Shown here: positions 17,206 to 25,530 of the stretch, one piece after another
How the letters are laid out: every line of letters begins with the position of its first letter
How positions within the stretch are numbered: position 1 is the stretch's first letter
NCBI RefSeq assembly: GCF_034344865.1
Contig: NZ_CP133774.1
Span: 6,448,001-6,512,000, forward strand
DNA: 64,000 nucleotides
Direction: 5' to 3'
Source of the DNA: Pseudomonas sp. 10S4
GTDB taxonomy: Bacteria; Pseudomonadota; Gammaproteobacteria; Pseudomonadales; Pseudomonadaceae
Position numbers and translations under genes: made by a program
Notes under the pieces: model-generated
Seen by the model: only the letters and a program-made list of their open reading frames with translations
The model's database searches: none
What the model was told of the DNA's origin: nothing

Positions 17206-17799
17206 TCAGGATTGGGCGAAGAGGTTTTTCATCGCCGCATACTGCAACAGCATGATGGTCTTCGCATCGCAGATCTCGCCGCGATAAAACGCCTCAAGCG
17301 CCTCGTCGAACTTCCACTCCAGCACTTCAAGCTCTTCAGTCTCGTCTTCCAGCCCACCGCCATCGCTGACTTTCGATGCTGCGTCATATTCGGCGATGAA
17401 GAAGTGCAGTTTTTCGGTGACTGAGCCGGGGCTCATGTAGGACTCGAAGACCTTTTGCACGTGGTGAACGCGATAGCCGGTTTCCTCTTCAGCTTCAGCG
17501 CGGATGCGCTCTTCAGGTGCCGCGCCTTCGAGCAACCCCGCCGCCACTTCAATCAGCAAACCATCGTGGCCGTTGACGAAAACCGGCAGCCGAAACTGAC
17601 GTGTCAGCACGACAGTTCTTTTCTCGCGGTTAAACAGCAGAATCGCCGCACCATTGCCACGGTCATAGACCTCACGGGTCTGGCGCTGCCACTCGCCGTT
17701 ATTGCGCTGGTAGTCGAAGGTGATTTTCTTCAGCAGGTACCAGTCGTGGGACAACACCTGTGATTCGATGATGTTGACCCTATCGGCTGTATTTGCCAT
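17206..17799 (-). CDS. nudK: Nudix hydrolase, NudK-like GDP-mannose/ADP-sugar pyrophosphatase
   Basis: The 197-aa protein starts MANTADRVNIIESQVLSHDW and matches the NudK type: a mixed beta domain followed by a Nudix box at residues about 95-117 (GLLEGAAPEERIRAEAEEET) and the downstream YMSPGSVTEKLHFFIAEY segment typical of nucleotide-sugar pyrophosphatases. It would hydrolyse GDP-mannose or ADP-ribose to the sugar phosphate plus nucleoside monophosphate in the cytoplasm. The box has Ala where Arg is usual in REUxEE, a change also tolerated in homologues. The ATG at 17799 follows AAAAGGATG. It stands alone, with a REP pair downstream. Confidence 0.8.
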   Translation of the reverse strand: MANTADRVNIIESQVLSHDWYLLKKITFDYQRNNGEWQRQTREVYDRGNGAAILLFNREKRTVVLTRQFRLPVFVNGHDGLLIEVAAGLLEGAAPEERIRAEAEEETGYRVHHVQKVFESYMSPGSVTEKLHFFIAEYDAASKVSDGGGLEDETEELEVLEWKFDEALEAFYRGEICDAKTIMLLQYAAMKNLFAQS

Positions 17800-17852
17800 G
17801 ACACCGCATCCTTTTTTTGTCAGAAGAGCCCCCATGGTAGGCGAAAACCAAA

Positions 17853-17876
17853 AAGCCCGGCATCTCTGCCGGGCTT
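17853..17876 (-). terminator. Rho-independent terminator of the chitinase gene
   Basis: AAGCCCGGC and GCCGGGCTT form a 9-bp stem with a 6-base loop. Read on the minus strand it is followed by a T run, so it ends the LPMO-chitinase transcript. Confidence 0.85.
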
Positions 17877-17879
17877 CTT

Positions 17880-18944
17880 TTACGGTTGGCTGGCGACTTC
17901 AGGCGCCGCGTGCTCTTCCTCGTGGGTAGAAAGCCGCTTGCCGTTGATCAACGGCCCGTAGCGACGGCTGAACTCCCAGTTGTACGGCACGTGGTCTTTG
18001 TTGACCCCGTTATCCCAGTTCACCGACCAGGTCATCAGGCCTTTGATCGAAAGCCCTTTGGCGTCGAGACGCTTGAAGGCATTCACCACTGCCGCCGGGT
18101 CGATCACGTAACCCGTGGCCGCGGCATCGACGTTGGTCGGCAAGCCGATCACGAACTTGTCCGCCGGGATTTTGGTGAACCCGCGAGTACCGCTCACCAG
18201 ACTTTCGGTCAGGTAAAACAGGAAGTCCTCTTTCATCGCGTCGTTGTTTTGGGCAATCCACGCGCCAGCGCCGTTATTGGCTTCCTGCACCCAAACCCCG
18301 TCACCGCCCTGGTTGTAATACTGCGGGGCGATGAAGTCGTAATAACCTTCCAGGGCCTGGATATAGCCGACATATTTGCCGGCGGTGGTCAGGTACGGGA
18401 ATTCCGGCGCCATGCTGATGATGAAGTGTTTGCCTTCACCGGCGTAATGGTCTTTGACCAGTTTCAGCGCGGCGGGCAGGACGGTCTTGTTGTCGGCGAA
18501 ATCAATCGCGCTTTGTTCAAGATCGATGTCCAACCCATCGAAGCCGTAGGTTTCCACCAGCCGGATGATTTCGTTGGCCAGTGGCTGTTCGTTGCCTTTG
18601 TGCAACTCAATGTGAGCATCGGCACCGCCGAGGGAAATCAGCACCACCCTACCCTGGCTGTTCAGCACACCGACCTGGCGCCGGAACTCGGCGTCGGACA
18701 GGTTGTACGGTTTGAAGGTCGGAATGCCATTACCCTTCATGAAGGCCACGGCCACCACGTTGTAATCCTTGGGCACGTCCTGCAGCGCGATGTTGGCAAA
18801 TTGGCCACGCTGGTAACCGTCACTCGGCCCGGCGGGCCAGTTATGCCAGAAGCCCATCAGGATTTTTTTGCCGGCAATGCTCGGCATCAACGAAGCAGCG
18901 TCGCTCAGTTGAGATTTCATTAACGTAAAGTCGATCTTTGACAT
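17880..18944 (-). CDS. GH18 chitinase without Sec signal peptide
   Basis: The 354-aa protein is a single glycoside hydrolase family 18 domain. Strand 3 (VVLISLGGADA) and the catalytic DxxDxDxE motif (FDGLDIDLEQ, acid Glu at about residue 143) are intact, as is the YYDFIAPQYYNQGG strand. It cleaves chitin. The N-terminus MSKIDFTLMKSQ is polar and has no hydrophobic signal core, and no binding domain follows. P. aeruginosa ChiC is known, as I recall, to leave the cell slowly with a short non-Sec leader of similar character, so a non-classical route is plausible. It follows the LPMO gene by 41 nt, has its own AAGGA site and ends at a strong terminator, so the two are one chitin-degrading operon. 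Confidence 0.88.
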   Translation of the reverse strand: MSKIDFTLMKSQLSDAASLMPSIAGKKILMGFWHNWPAGPSDGYQRGQFANIALQDVPKDYNVVAVAFMKGNGIPTFKPYNLSDAEFRRQVGVLNSQGRVVLISLGGADAHIELHKGNEQPLANEIIRLVETYGFDGLDIDLEQSAIDFADNKTVLPAALKLVKDHYAGEGKHFIISMAPEFPYLTTAGKYVGYIQALEGYYDFIAPQYYNQGGDGVWVQEANNGAGAWIAQNNDAMKEDFLFYLTESLVSGTRGFTKIPADKFVIGLPTNVDAAATGYVIDPAAVVNAFKRLDAKGLSIKGLMTWSVNWDNGVNKDHVPYNWEFSRRYGPLINGKRLSTHEEEHAAPEVASQP

Positions 18945-18985
18945 GTTCTATTCCTTCAGAACGTGTGGGGGTTAACGCTGTCGGC

Positions 18986-19621
18986 TTACTTGAAGTCCAC
19001 GTCGAACGCTTGATAGAAGGCGTTGCCGGTGTTGGCCACGATCCACACCAGCACGATCACGTGATGGCCGCTTTTATTGCCCGGCAATTTCACTTCGTGG
19101 TTGACCTTGGCCTTCATTTCTTCGGAATGGCTGTAGTACGGAACCTGGGTGTAGAAGTCGTCGAAAAACGATTTCGGCTCCAGTTGCGCACGGCTGATGC
19201 GCTGTTTCGGGTCCCAGCCATCCTTGGTGATAAACCAGCTGTAGCCACGAGTGACGTGGGGAGCGGTGTATTCCCAGGTGACTTTGAAGGTCTGGCCCGG
19301 CTCGACATTCAGCAGTGGCCAGGCGAACGGACGGTTGAGCTTTTTGCTCAGTTCCTCGTTGGTGAAGTTGATGCAGTCACGGGCGTCGACCTTGCCGCCA
19401 CTGAGGATATAACCGTCGGCAGGTGGCACGTCGCTGGCCGTGTCGGTTTGATACGGTGCCGGGAACGGGCCGGCGACCAACGACGGGAAGTTCTTGCCAC
19501 CTTCCATTTCATTGACCTGCCAGTTACCCAGCAGCCCCTGCTCGACGGCCACCGCGCCGCGGCTGGAAGGGGATGTGACACGACCGTGTCGCAGTTGTGA
19601 TTGGGTCTGTGGTTTGTTCAT
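18986..19621 (-). CDS. AA10 lytic polysaccharide monooxygenase, no signal peptide
   Basis: This 211-aa protein is a chitin-active type copper monooxygenase that would cut crystalline chitin oxidatively and help the chitinase. Copper-site residues are present: His12 in LRHGRVTSPSSRG, His122 in TAPHVTRGYSWFITKDGWDP and an axial Phe at about 206 in YQAFDVDF. In active enzymes the first His must be residue 1 after export. Here it is preceded by only eleven polar residues (MNKPQTQSQLR), not a signal peptide. The ATG at 19621 has a GGAG site 8 bases upstream, and the longer open frame adds no signal peptide either. So maturation must be unusual, or a protease removes the 11-residue leader. It is first in the operon with the GH18 gene. 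Confidence 0.87.
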   Translation of the reverse strand: MNKPQTQSQLRHGRVTSPSSRGAVAVEQGLLGNWQVNEMEGGKNFPSLVAGPFPAPYQTDTASDVPPADGYILSGGKVDARDCINFTNEELSKKLNRPFAWPLLNVEPGQTFKVTWEYTAPHVTRGYSWFITKDGWDPKQRISRAQLEPKSFFDDFYTQVPYYSHSEEMKAKVNHEVKLPGNKSGHHVIVLVWIVANTGNAFYQAFDVDFK

Positions 19622-19855
19622 TTTTTCACTCCATTGATTTAAGAACTCTCCTTCCTGAGGAGAGGCCTTCAACCTAACGGAGCTGCTTTTTTTGTCCACC
19701 GGCCGATTTCCCGCCCCGAGTGATGTTTGCTTGGGCAATCGCTCGCAAATACTGGATATATAACCAGTACATTGTGCCAAGTCCTACAACCTGTGTAGCA
19801 GAAGGATTACACCGCAAGGTAGCAATCGGAACCGTTCTCATCTCAGGAAGCCAGC

Positions 19856-20293
19856 TCAGGAAAGTTGAGCCTTGTATTCCTTCTCATATTGGCCGGCCAG
19901 GGATTCTTTCTGTTTTTCATCAAGCAGTTTGCCGGCCATCTGGAAGAACTTCTGCTCTTCTTCCTTGAGGTGGTGATGGACCTTTTCGGACAACTTTTTC
20001 GCCGTCACCAGCCACGTCGGATCAGACATCTGTGTCTCATCCAGCGTCTCCATCATTTCGTCCATTTCATGGTGTTCGGAAATGGCATGACGGCTCAGAT
20101 CGACTCCGTTGTCGAACTCCATCAGCGGAATGTAGAAATACCGTTCTTCCGCGGTTTCGTGGGCCTGGAGCTCGGATTTAAGCCGTTTGTAGGCCTCGGT
20201 CCGTTCCGGGGTGTCACCGCTGGTCTGGATCAGCGCGTCGGCATAGCTGCGCTGGCGGTCGTGGCTTTCGCGCAAGGCTTCGAAAATGTTCAT
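19856..20293 (-). CDS. Hemerythrin HHE-domain protein
   Basis: The 145-aa protein has the histidine/glutamate spacing of the hemerythrin HHE cation-binding domain: His11, His45 with Glu49 (AHETAEE), His69/74/75 (RHAISEHHEMDE) and His106-108 with Glu112 (HHHLKEEE). Such proteins bind a di-iron centre and are tied to oxygen, NO or iron handling. A helical charged tail (KLLDEKQKESLAGQYEKEYK) follows. It stands alone between the LPMO operon and a divergent acetyltransferase gene. Confidence 0.88.
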   Translation of the reverse strand: MNIFEALRESHDRQRSYADALIQTSGDTPERTEAYKRLKSELQAHETAEERYFYIPLMEFDNGVDLSRHAISEHHEMDEMMETLDETQMSDPTWLVTAKKLSEKVHHHLKEEEQKFFQMAGKLLDEKQKESLAGQYEKEYKAQLS

Positions 20294-20441
20294 TGGCTAT
20301 CCTCATGGCCGCGTTTTGAGTTGACGCTCTTGAGGCTAGACATCTGCGTGCAAGCGGCGGTTCCTCCCGGTGGATGGAACGCCGGTCGCTTTTCGGGATA
20401 GGCTTGGGCGTTCTCACTTCATAGCCATAAGGATGTAGCCC

Positions 20442-20873
20442 ATGACGTTGCACGTCGAATGGTCGCCAAACCCCACCAACGAAGAGCGCGAGGCCATCCT
20501 TGCACCGTTGCGCGCCTATAACGCGGCGCAAGCCGGGCCAGCCAACCCGCAACCGTTCGCCTTACTGGTGCGCGACGACCACGGCGAGATTCTCGGCGGG
20601 CTCTACGGCCGGGTGTTTTACCAATGGTTGTTCATCGAATTACTGTCGGTACCGGAACAGGCCCGGGGACAGGGCATGGGCTCCAGGCTGATGAACATGG
20701 CCGAAGAGCTGGCCCGAGAGAAGGAATGCGTGGGGATCTGGCTCGACACCTTCGACTTCCAGGCGCCAGCGTTTTACAAGAAGCTCGGTTATAGCGAATT
20801 GGGCCACATCGCGGACTATCCGCCGGGGCACCAGCGCTTCTTCTTACAGAAACGCCTGATGAATATCGACTAA
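20442..20873 (+). CDS. GNAT-family N-acetyltransferase
   Basis: The 143-aa protein shows the acetyl-CoA-binding motif A (SVPEQARGQGMGSRLMNMAE) at about residues 70-90 and the motif B end (FQAPAFYKKLGYSELG). The acceptor is unknown. It starts at the ATG 20442 behind AAGGATG and is followed directly by a REPIN, which ends the transcription unit. Confidence 0.85.
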   Translation: MTLHVEWSPNPTNEEREAILAPLRAYNAAQAGPANPQPFALLVRDDHGEILGGLYGRVFYQWLFIELLSVPEQARGQGMGSRLMNMAEELAREKECVGIWLDTFDFQAPAFYKKLGYSELGHIADYPPGHQRFFLQKRLMNID

Positions 20874-20885
20874 ATCGCAAAACCC

Positions 20886-20975
20886 TGTGGGAGCGGGCTT
20901 GCTCGCGAAAGCGGCTTATCATTCAACATTGATGTCGACTGACCCGCCGCTTTCGCGAGCAAGCCCGCTCCCACA
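20886..20975. repeat. REPIN (REP doublet hairpin), copy A
   Basis: Perfect 29-bp arms (TGTGGGAGCGGGCTTGCTCG and on, mirrored at 20947-20975) enclose a 32-bp spacer. A second copy with nearly the same spacer lies at 45,695-45,787. This is the typical P. fluorescens REPIN, a RAYT-mobilised element. Confidence 0.9.
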
Positions 20976-20998
20976 AGGGAAATGCATCAGGTCATCAA

Positions 20999-21349
20999 TT
21001 ACAAACAGGTCGCCAACGCCGCCAATCGGCGCTTGGCCACGAAATCATCGTGCTGCGCGTAGTAACTCAGCACCGTGCCGGACGCATTGCTGGACAAGTC
21101 CACAAACGATTCCGCCGAACGGGTGTAGACCGTAGAACCGCCCTTGCGGCCCGGTTGCAGGTAAGCCCCGGCATCAATCCCGAACACCGCCTCGTCCTGC
21201 CAGGCGAATTGCACGCATTGGGCAACGACTTTTTCCGGTTTGTCCGAGTTCAGGACCTTGGTCGGGGATTTGGTGCGGGAGTCATCCATCACCGAGCCCG
21301 CGCATCCCGCCAGCAGGGTTGCGGCCAGCGCCACCATCAGAATTCGCAT
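20999..21349 (-). CDS. Putative lipoprotein
   Basis: The 116-aa precursor has a type II signal peptide with lipobox LLAGC (Cys at about residue 16), so it is predicted to be lipid-anchored in the cell envelope. The remainder contains two further cysteines (Cys45, Cys115), possibly a disulfide, and no domain I recognise. It is divergent from the small hypothetical genes to its right and single. Confidence 0.7.
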   Translation of the reverse strand: MRILMVALAATLLAGCAGSVMDDSRTKSPTKVLNSDKPEKVVAQCVQFAWQDEAVFGIDAGAYLQPGRKGGSTVYTRSAESFVDLSSNASGTVLSYYAQHDDFVAKRRLAALATCL

Positions 21350-21499
21350 TGTGTTCGCTCATCAAGAAAAAGCGGACTGTATCACCGTGGCGCGGCGTAT
21401 CGTTCTGCTTTACTTCATTTATACCGCGACACCGCGTGACGATTCGCGCACCCTGTCGCGCAATTAACAGCGCATCACCTCTTTTTTCTGGAAAGCCAC

Positions 21500-21745
21500 A
21501 TGACACCCAACGCCGAATTTTACAAACCAACCGCCGAATATGCCGACAAGCTGATCAGCCAGATCGGTCAGACACCGTCCTGGATCGCCAAGCGAATCGG
21601 CGTTACCGACAAGCGGATTCGTTACATCCTTGATGGCGAAAGAACCGTCAAAGGCGAAACCACGCCGATCCAGATGACCTACCCCGAGCAGTTCGCCCTC
21701 GAGTGCCTGGCCGCAGCGGCCAAAGCCAAGAAGCAGTCTTCGTAA
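21500..21745 (+). CDS. Small hypothetical protein with HTH-like segment
   Basis: The 81-aa protein (MTPNAEFYKPTAEYADKLIS) contains QTPSWIAKRIGVTDKRIRYI, which reads like a Cro/XRE-type helix-turn-helix, so a DNA-binding role is possible. I do not recognise the family. It is followed 21 nt later by another small gene on the same strand, probably co-transcribed. Confidence 0.6.
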   Translation: MTPNAEFYKPTAEYADKLISQIGQTPSWIAKRIGVTDKRIRYILDGERTVKGETTPIQMTYPEQFALECLAAAAKAKKQSS

Positions 21746-21766
21746 CCTGACGTTCAAGGAGCGACC

Positions 21767-22096
21767 ATGGCAGCCACCGAACAGCAACACGAGCAGGCGC
21801 TGAAGAAGTTTCTCGATGAGCGCCCGGAACTGCGTCACGAGCTCGACAACCTCAACCCGTTGCTCGCCCAGGCCAAGGGTGAAACTGCGGCCGAGTACCG
21901 CGACGAGCGCTTGCACGAAGCCTTCGAAGCCGAGGCCGAGCGCCTGGGATTGTTTGCCTGGGAGCTGACCCTGCAACTGACCGCACCCACTGCCGAGGAC
22001 TACCAGACCCAGCGTCTGGAAGTGCACAAGGAAGTGGCCGAGATGGCCGGCATGGACTGGCTGGAGTATTGCGAGTTATATGGGTTGAGTAAGTGA
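21767..22096 (+). CDS. Small acidic hypothetical protein
   Basis: The 109-aa product is mostly helical and Glu-rich (MAATEQQHEQALKKFLDERP), ending in AEMAGMDWLEYCELYGLSK. A GGAGCGACC site precedes the ATG. It resembles small conserved Pseudomonas proteins of unknown function (possibly DUF6388, not verified). Nothing in it suggests an enzyme. Confidence 0.6.
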   Translation: MAATEQQHEQALKKFLDERPELRHELDNLNPLLAQAKGETAAEYRDERLHEAFEAEAERLGLFAWELTLQLTAPTAEDYQTQRLEVHKEVAEMAGMDWLEYCELYGLSK

Positions 22097-22131
22097 CCGT
22101 CTCTGTCGCTGCCTGAGGAAGACCTGCACCA

Positions 22132-22836
22132 ATGCTGCCATCTGCCTCCACTCACCGCGCCAGCCCTGGCCATCTGCATATCCAGAAATGGCGCGGACGC
22201 ATCGGCATGTCGCTGGTGGCTACACTTTCAGTACTCGCCGGCATGACCGACGCCATTGGCTTCATGGCCAGCGGCGACTTCGTGTCCTTCATGAGCGGTA
22301 ACACCACTCGTCTCGCCGTGGCCATCAGCGATGGTGACCTCGGCCTGACCGTGCGTTTGTTGATCCTCGTGGCTACGTTTATCGTCGGCAATGCCTTGGG
22401 CATTGTCGTCAGCCGACTTGGCGGACGTCGGGCGCTGCCTTTGCTTCTGTGTATCGCCACCCTGCTCTGCGGTGCTGCCGCGTGGCCCTATGACGAGCAA
22501 CTGCCGGCGCTGCTGGCAGCGATCATCTCCATGGGCATGCTCAATGCTGCGGTGGAAGAAGTGAACGGACTGCCGGTCGGCCTGACCTACGTCACCGGCG
22601 CCCTGTCGCGCTTCGGCCGTGGCCTGGGACGCTGGATGCTCGGCGAGCGGCGCAATGGCTGGCGGGTGCAGTTGATTCCCTGGAGCGGCATGTTTGCCGG
22701 CGCGATCCTCGGCGCGGTGCTGGAACACCACCTCGGGCTCAAGTCCCTGTTTGTCAGCGGCCTGCTGGCCGGGGCGGTGGGGTTGCTGTCGCTGAAGATT
22801 CCCCGGCGCTGGCAGTTGGGTTACATGCCGCGCTGA
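22132..22836 (+). CDS. DUF1275 (YoaK-type) membrane protein
   Basis: The 234-aa protein has about six hydrophobic segments and the family pattern VLAGMTDAIGFMASGDFVSF then MSGNTTRLAV near the start, and GLPVGLTYVTGALSRFG near the middle. DUF1275 proteins are inner-membrane proteins of unknown function. The ATG at 22132 follows GAGGAAG; a start at MSLVATLSVLAGM would remove a polar 25-residue leader and is possible. It lies 35 nt after the acidic small gene and ends before two REP elements. Confidence 0.8.
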   Translation: MLPSASTHRASPGHLHIQKWRGRIGMSLVATLSVLAGMTDAIGFMASGDFVSFMSGNTTRLAVAISDGDLGLTVRLLILVATFIVGNALGIVVSRLGGRRALPLLLCIATLLCGAAAWPYDEQLPALLAAIISMGMLNAAVEEVNGLPVGLTYVTGALSRFGRGLGRWMLGERRNGWRVQLIPWSGMFAGAILGAVLEHHLGLKSLFVSGLLAGAVGLLSLKIPRRWQLGYMPR

Positions 22837-22856
22837 ACACCGGTTGCCCCCGATCC

Positions 22857-22910
22857 CTGTAGGAGCTGCCGAACGCGGCCCGAGCCTTCGGCAGCTCCTA
22901 CAGGGTGTTG
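22857..22910. repeat. REP-type hairpin
   Basis: CTGTAGGAGCTGCCGAA and TTCGGCAGCTCCTACAG form a near-perfect hairpin downstream of the DUF1275 gene. A different single REP core (GTGGGAGCGAGCTTGCTCGC) follows at about 22,949-22,968. Confidence 0.8.
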
Positions 22911-23058
22911 TGTTGATCACTAAACCGTGGCTAGACGCAGATCGAATGTGGGAGCGAGCTTGCTCGCGATGGCAGCACCTCGGTCCACGGCTAATCGCCC
23001 TTCGCCGCCCCGCCGATAAAGCTTTATCATGGCCGCAGTTTTGCTGATCGAGTCCGTC

Positions 23059-23451
23059 ATGAAGTTCGCCATCGCGCTGTTTTCCGCCGCCCATGCGCCC
23101 TCCTCGCGCCGTGCCTTGCTGTTCGCCCAGGCCGCGCTGGCCGGCGGGCATGAGATTGTCCGGCTGTTTTTCTATCAGGACGGCGTCTACAACGCGTCCG
23201 GCAGCGTCGTCACGCCCCAGGACGAGCAGGACTTGCCCAAGCAATGGCGCGCCTTTGTTGCCGAGCATCAACTGGACGGCGTCGTCTGCATCGCCGCTGC
23301 CCTGCGGCGTGGGGTGTTGAACGAAGAGGAAGCCAAGCGCTATCAGCGCGAAGCAGTGGCAGTCGGTGCGCCGTGGGAATTGTCCGGCCTCGGCCAACTG
23401 CATGACGCAGTACAAGACGCCGACCGACTGATCTGTTTTGGAGGCGCGTGA
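23059..23451 (+). CDS. tusD: Sulfurtransferase TusD
   Basis: The 130-aa DsrE-like protein MKFAIALFSAAHAPSSRRAL relays persulfide sulfur within the TusBCD hexamer towards TusE and MnmA for 2-thiouridine at the tRNA wobble position. The relay cysteine lies in LDGVVCIAAALRRGV. The ATG at 23059 is preferred over an upstream GTG/ATG-type start because it begins directly at the first strand. It is first of the tusDCBE operon; the tusC start follows its stop by one base. mnmA, its pathway partner, is at 46,330 in the same window. Confidence 0.92.
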   Translation: MKFAIALFSAAHAPSSRRALLFAQAALAGGHEIVRLFFYQDGVYNASGSVVTPQDEQDLPKQWRAFVAEHQLDGVVCIAAALRRGVLNEEEAKRYQREAVAVGAPWELSGLGQLHDAVQDADRLICFGGA

Positions 23452-23452
23452 C

Positions 23453-23816
23453 ATGCCTAAATCCTTGCTGATGATCAGCCGCCAGGCGCCGTGGTCCGGG
23501 CCGAACGCGCGGGAAGCGCTGGACATCGTGCTGGCCGGCGGCGCGTTCGACTTGCCGATCGGCCTGCTGTTTCTCGATGACGGGGTTTTCCAACTCGCGT
23601 CGAAACAGGACGCCAAGGTCCTGCAGCAAAAAGACCTGAGCGCCAACCTGCAAGCGTTGCCGATGTTTGGTGTCGAAGAGCTGTTTGTTTGCGCCGACAG
23701 TGGCCGCCGAGCGCGGCCTCGACCCGACAGCATTGTCGCTGGAAGAAGTCCAGGCACTGACCGCCAAAGAAATCACCGCCCTTATTGACCGTTACGACCA
23801 GGTGATCACCCTCTGA
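23453..23816 (+). CDS. tusC: Sulfurtransferase TusC, frameshifted
   Basis: The N-terminal two thirds (MPKSLLMISRQAPWSGPNAR to VEELFVCADS) are TusC. The frame then shifts near 23,699-23,703 and the family ending (LSLEEVQALTAKEITALIDR) continues in another frame to the TGA at 23814-23816, which overlaps the tusB ATG. The shift needs two bases added or one removed; a CG loss in GACAG-CG-TGGCC fits. Restored length is about 120 aa, normal for TusC, a subunit of the TusBCD sulfur relay. Because the downstream half is well preserved and its stop still couples to tusB, an assembly error is more likely than a real mutation. Confidence 0.85.
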
Positions 23817-24109
23817 TGTCGACTCTGCATGTGTTGTCTCATTCCCCGTTTGGCGACGATCGCCTGACCAGTTGCCTGCGTGTAATCGGCGCTGACGACG
23901 CGCTGCTGCTGTCTGGCGACGCGGCTTATGCCTTGCAGCCAGGCACCGCGCCGTTCAACGCATTGAGCATTCGTGGCCTGAAACTGTTCGTACTGGTTGA
24001 AGACGCCCAGGCTCGCGCGCTCCCAGTGCCCGATTGGGCCCAAGCCATCGACTACCCGTCCTTCGTCGAACTGTCGATTCACTACGACAAGGTCAACAGT
24101 TGGCTATGA
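23816..24109 (+). CDS. tusB: Sulfurtransferase TusB
   Basis: The 97-aa protein MSTLHVLSHSPFGDDRLTSC is the TusB/DsrH subunit of the TusBCD hexamer. It begins inside the tusC stop (TGATG) and its end overlaps the tusE ATG (24106), so the four tus genes are translationally coupled. Confidence 0.9.
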   Translation: MSTLHVLSHSPFGDDRLTSCLRVIGADDALLLSGDAAYALQPGTAPFNALSIRGLKLFVLVEDAQARALPVPDWAQAIDYPSFVELSIHYDKVNSWL

Positions 24110-24441
24110 ACTCCCTGACCGTCGGCGCCCGCGCCATCGAGCTGGACAAGGATGGTTTCCTGGTCGATCTGAGCGACTGGAGCCTGGATGTAGCCAGCGC
24201 CCTAGCGGCCGCCGAAGACCTCGAGCTGAGCCCCGAGCATGTGGAAATCCTCGAATTGCTGCGCAGTTTCTACGCTGAATTCCAGCTGTCCCCGGCCACA
24301 CGCCCGCTGATCAAATACACCGCGTTGAAACTCGGCCCGGAAAAAGGCAACAGCCTGCACCTGAACCGACTGTTCAAAGGCACCCCTGCCAAACTCGCCG
24401 CAAAACTGGCGGGCCTGCCCAAACCGACGAATTGCTTATGA
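24106..24441 (+). CDS. tusE: Sulfurtransferase TusE (DsrC family)
   Basis: The 111-aa DsrC-family protein accepts sulfur from TusBCD and passes it to MnmA. The penultimate-region cysteine of the C-terminal arm (GLPKPTNCL) that carries the persulfide is present, as is the family core (SPATRPLIKYTALKLGPEKG). The start at 24106 overlaps the end of tusB; the stop overlaps the ybiB-like gene (TTATGA). Confidence 0.92.
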   Translation: MNSLTVGARAIELDKDGFLVDLSDWSLDVASALAAAEDLELSPEHVEILELLRSFYAEFQLSPATRPLIKYTALKLGPEKGNSLHLNRLFKGTPAKLAAKLAGLPKPTNCL

Positions 24442-25440
24442 CCGACTACCCAGCACTGACCCTCGAAACGCCCGCCGAGCATCCGTTCGCTCAGTTCGTG
24501 CGGATCCTCGGCAAAGGCAAACGCGGCGCCCGCGACCTGACTCGTGAGGAAGCCCGGCAGGCCATGGGCTTCGTTCTGGACGACAAGGTCGAAGACACCC
24601 AGCTCGGCGCGTTTTTGATGCTGTTGCGACACAAAGAAGAAAGCGCCGAGGAGATGGCGGGGTTTACCGAAGCCCTTCGTGAACGCTTGAAGGCTCCGGC
24701 TTTAAATGTCGATCTGGACTGGCCGACCTACGCCGGCAAGAAGCGTCATCTGCCGTGGTATCTGCTGGCGGCCAAGTGCCTGGCGCAGAACGGCGTGCGG
24801 ATTTTTATGCACGGCGGCGGCGCGCACACGGCAGGTCGGCTGTACAGCGAGCAACTGCTGGAAGAACTGAAAATCCCCTTGTGCCGCAACTGGCAGCAGG
24901 TCGGCGAAGCGCTGGATAACGGCGGCCTGGCATTCATGCCGTTGGTGGATTGGGCGCCACAACTTCAGCGCATGATCGACCTGCGCAACACCCTGGGCCT
25001 GCGCTCACCCATCCACTCCCTCACGCGGATTCTCAATCCGTTGAGTGCGCGCTGTGGCCTGCAAAGCATTTTCCACCCCGGCTACCAAGCCGTGCATCGC
25101 GATGCCAGCGGCTTGCTCGGTGATACGGCAATTGTGGTCAAGGGCGACGGCGGCGAAATAGAGATCAACCCGGACGCCGACAGTCACTTGTACGGCACCA
25201 CCGGCGGCGAAAGCTGGGATGAGGAATGGCCGCAACTGTCGGCACAGCGCCACGTCAAACCGGCGACGCTCGATCCTGAACACATGAAGGCCGTGTGGCG
25301 TGGCGATGTGGTCGACAGCTATCCGCAAATGGCGCTGATTTCGACCATGGCCCTGGCCTTGCGTCGGCCTCGGCCAGACCCGCGAGCAAGCCTTCGAAAC
25401 CGCCCAGCAATACTGGGACGCCCGGGACAAATCGATTTAA
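24438..25440 (+). CDS. ybiB: YbiB-like TrpD2-family protein, frameshifted near 3' end
   Basis: This roughly 333-aa protein resembles anthranilate phosphoribosyltransferase (N-terminal helical domain EHPFAQFVRILGKGKRGARD, then GxGGAHTAGRLYSEQLLE and KGDGGEIEINPDADSHLYG) but belongs to the TrpD2/YbiB group, which binds nucleic acid rather than making phosphoribosylanthranilate. It is coupled to tusE. The frame shifts at about 25,361-25,370: after MALISTMALALR the expected ending (GQTREQAFETAQQYW) continues in the next frame to the TAA at 25440. One extra base, or two missing, explains it. As read, an aberrant tail would run on to 25547. Confidence 0.8.
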
Positions 25441-25530
25441 CCGATCATAACTGCCCAACCTTTGCGCTTTTTGTTCGAACTCATGGGCATAGACTCCTCT
25501 CCAACGCTTATTGGTTAAGGAGTCTTGAAC

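Noticed and set aside
21500..22096. Prophage or mobile island based on two small genes
   Set aside because: No integrase, attachment repeats, phage structural genes or composition change around them.
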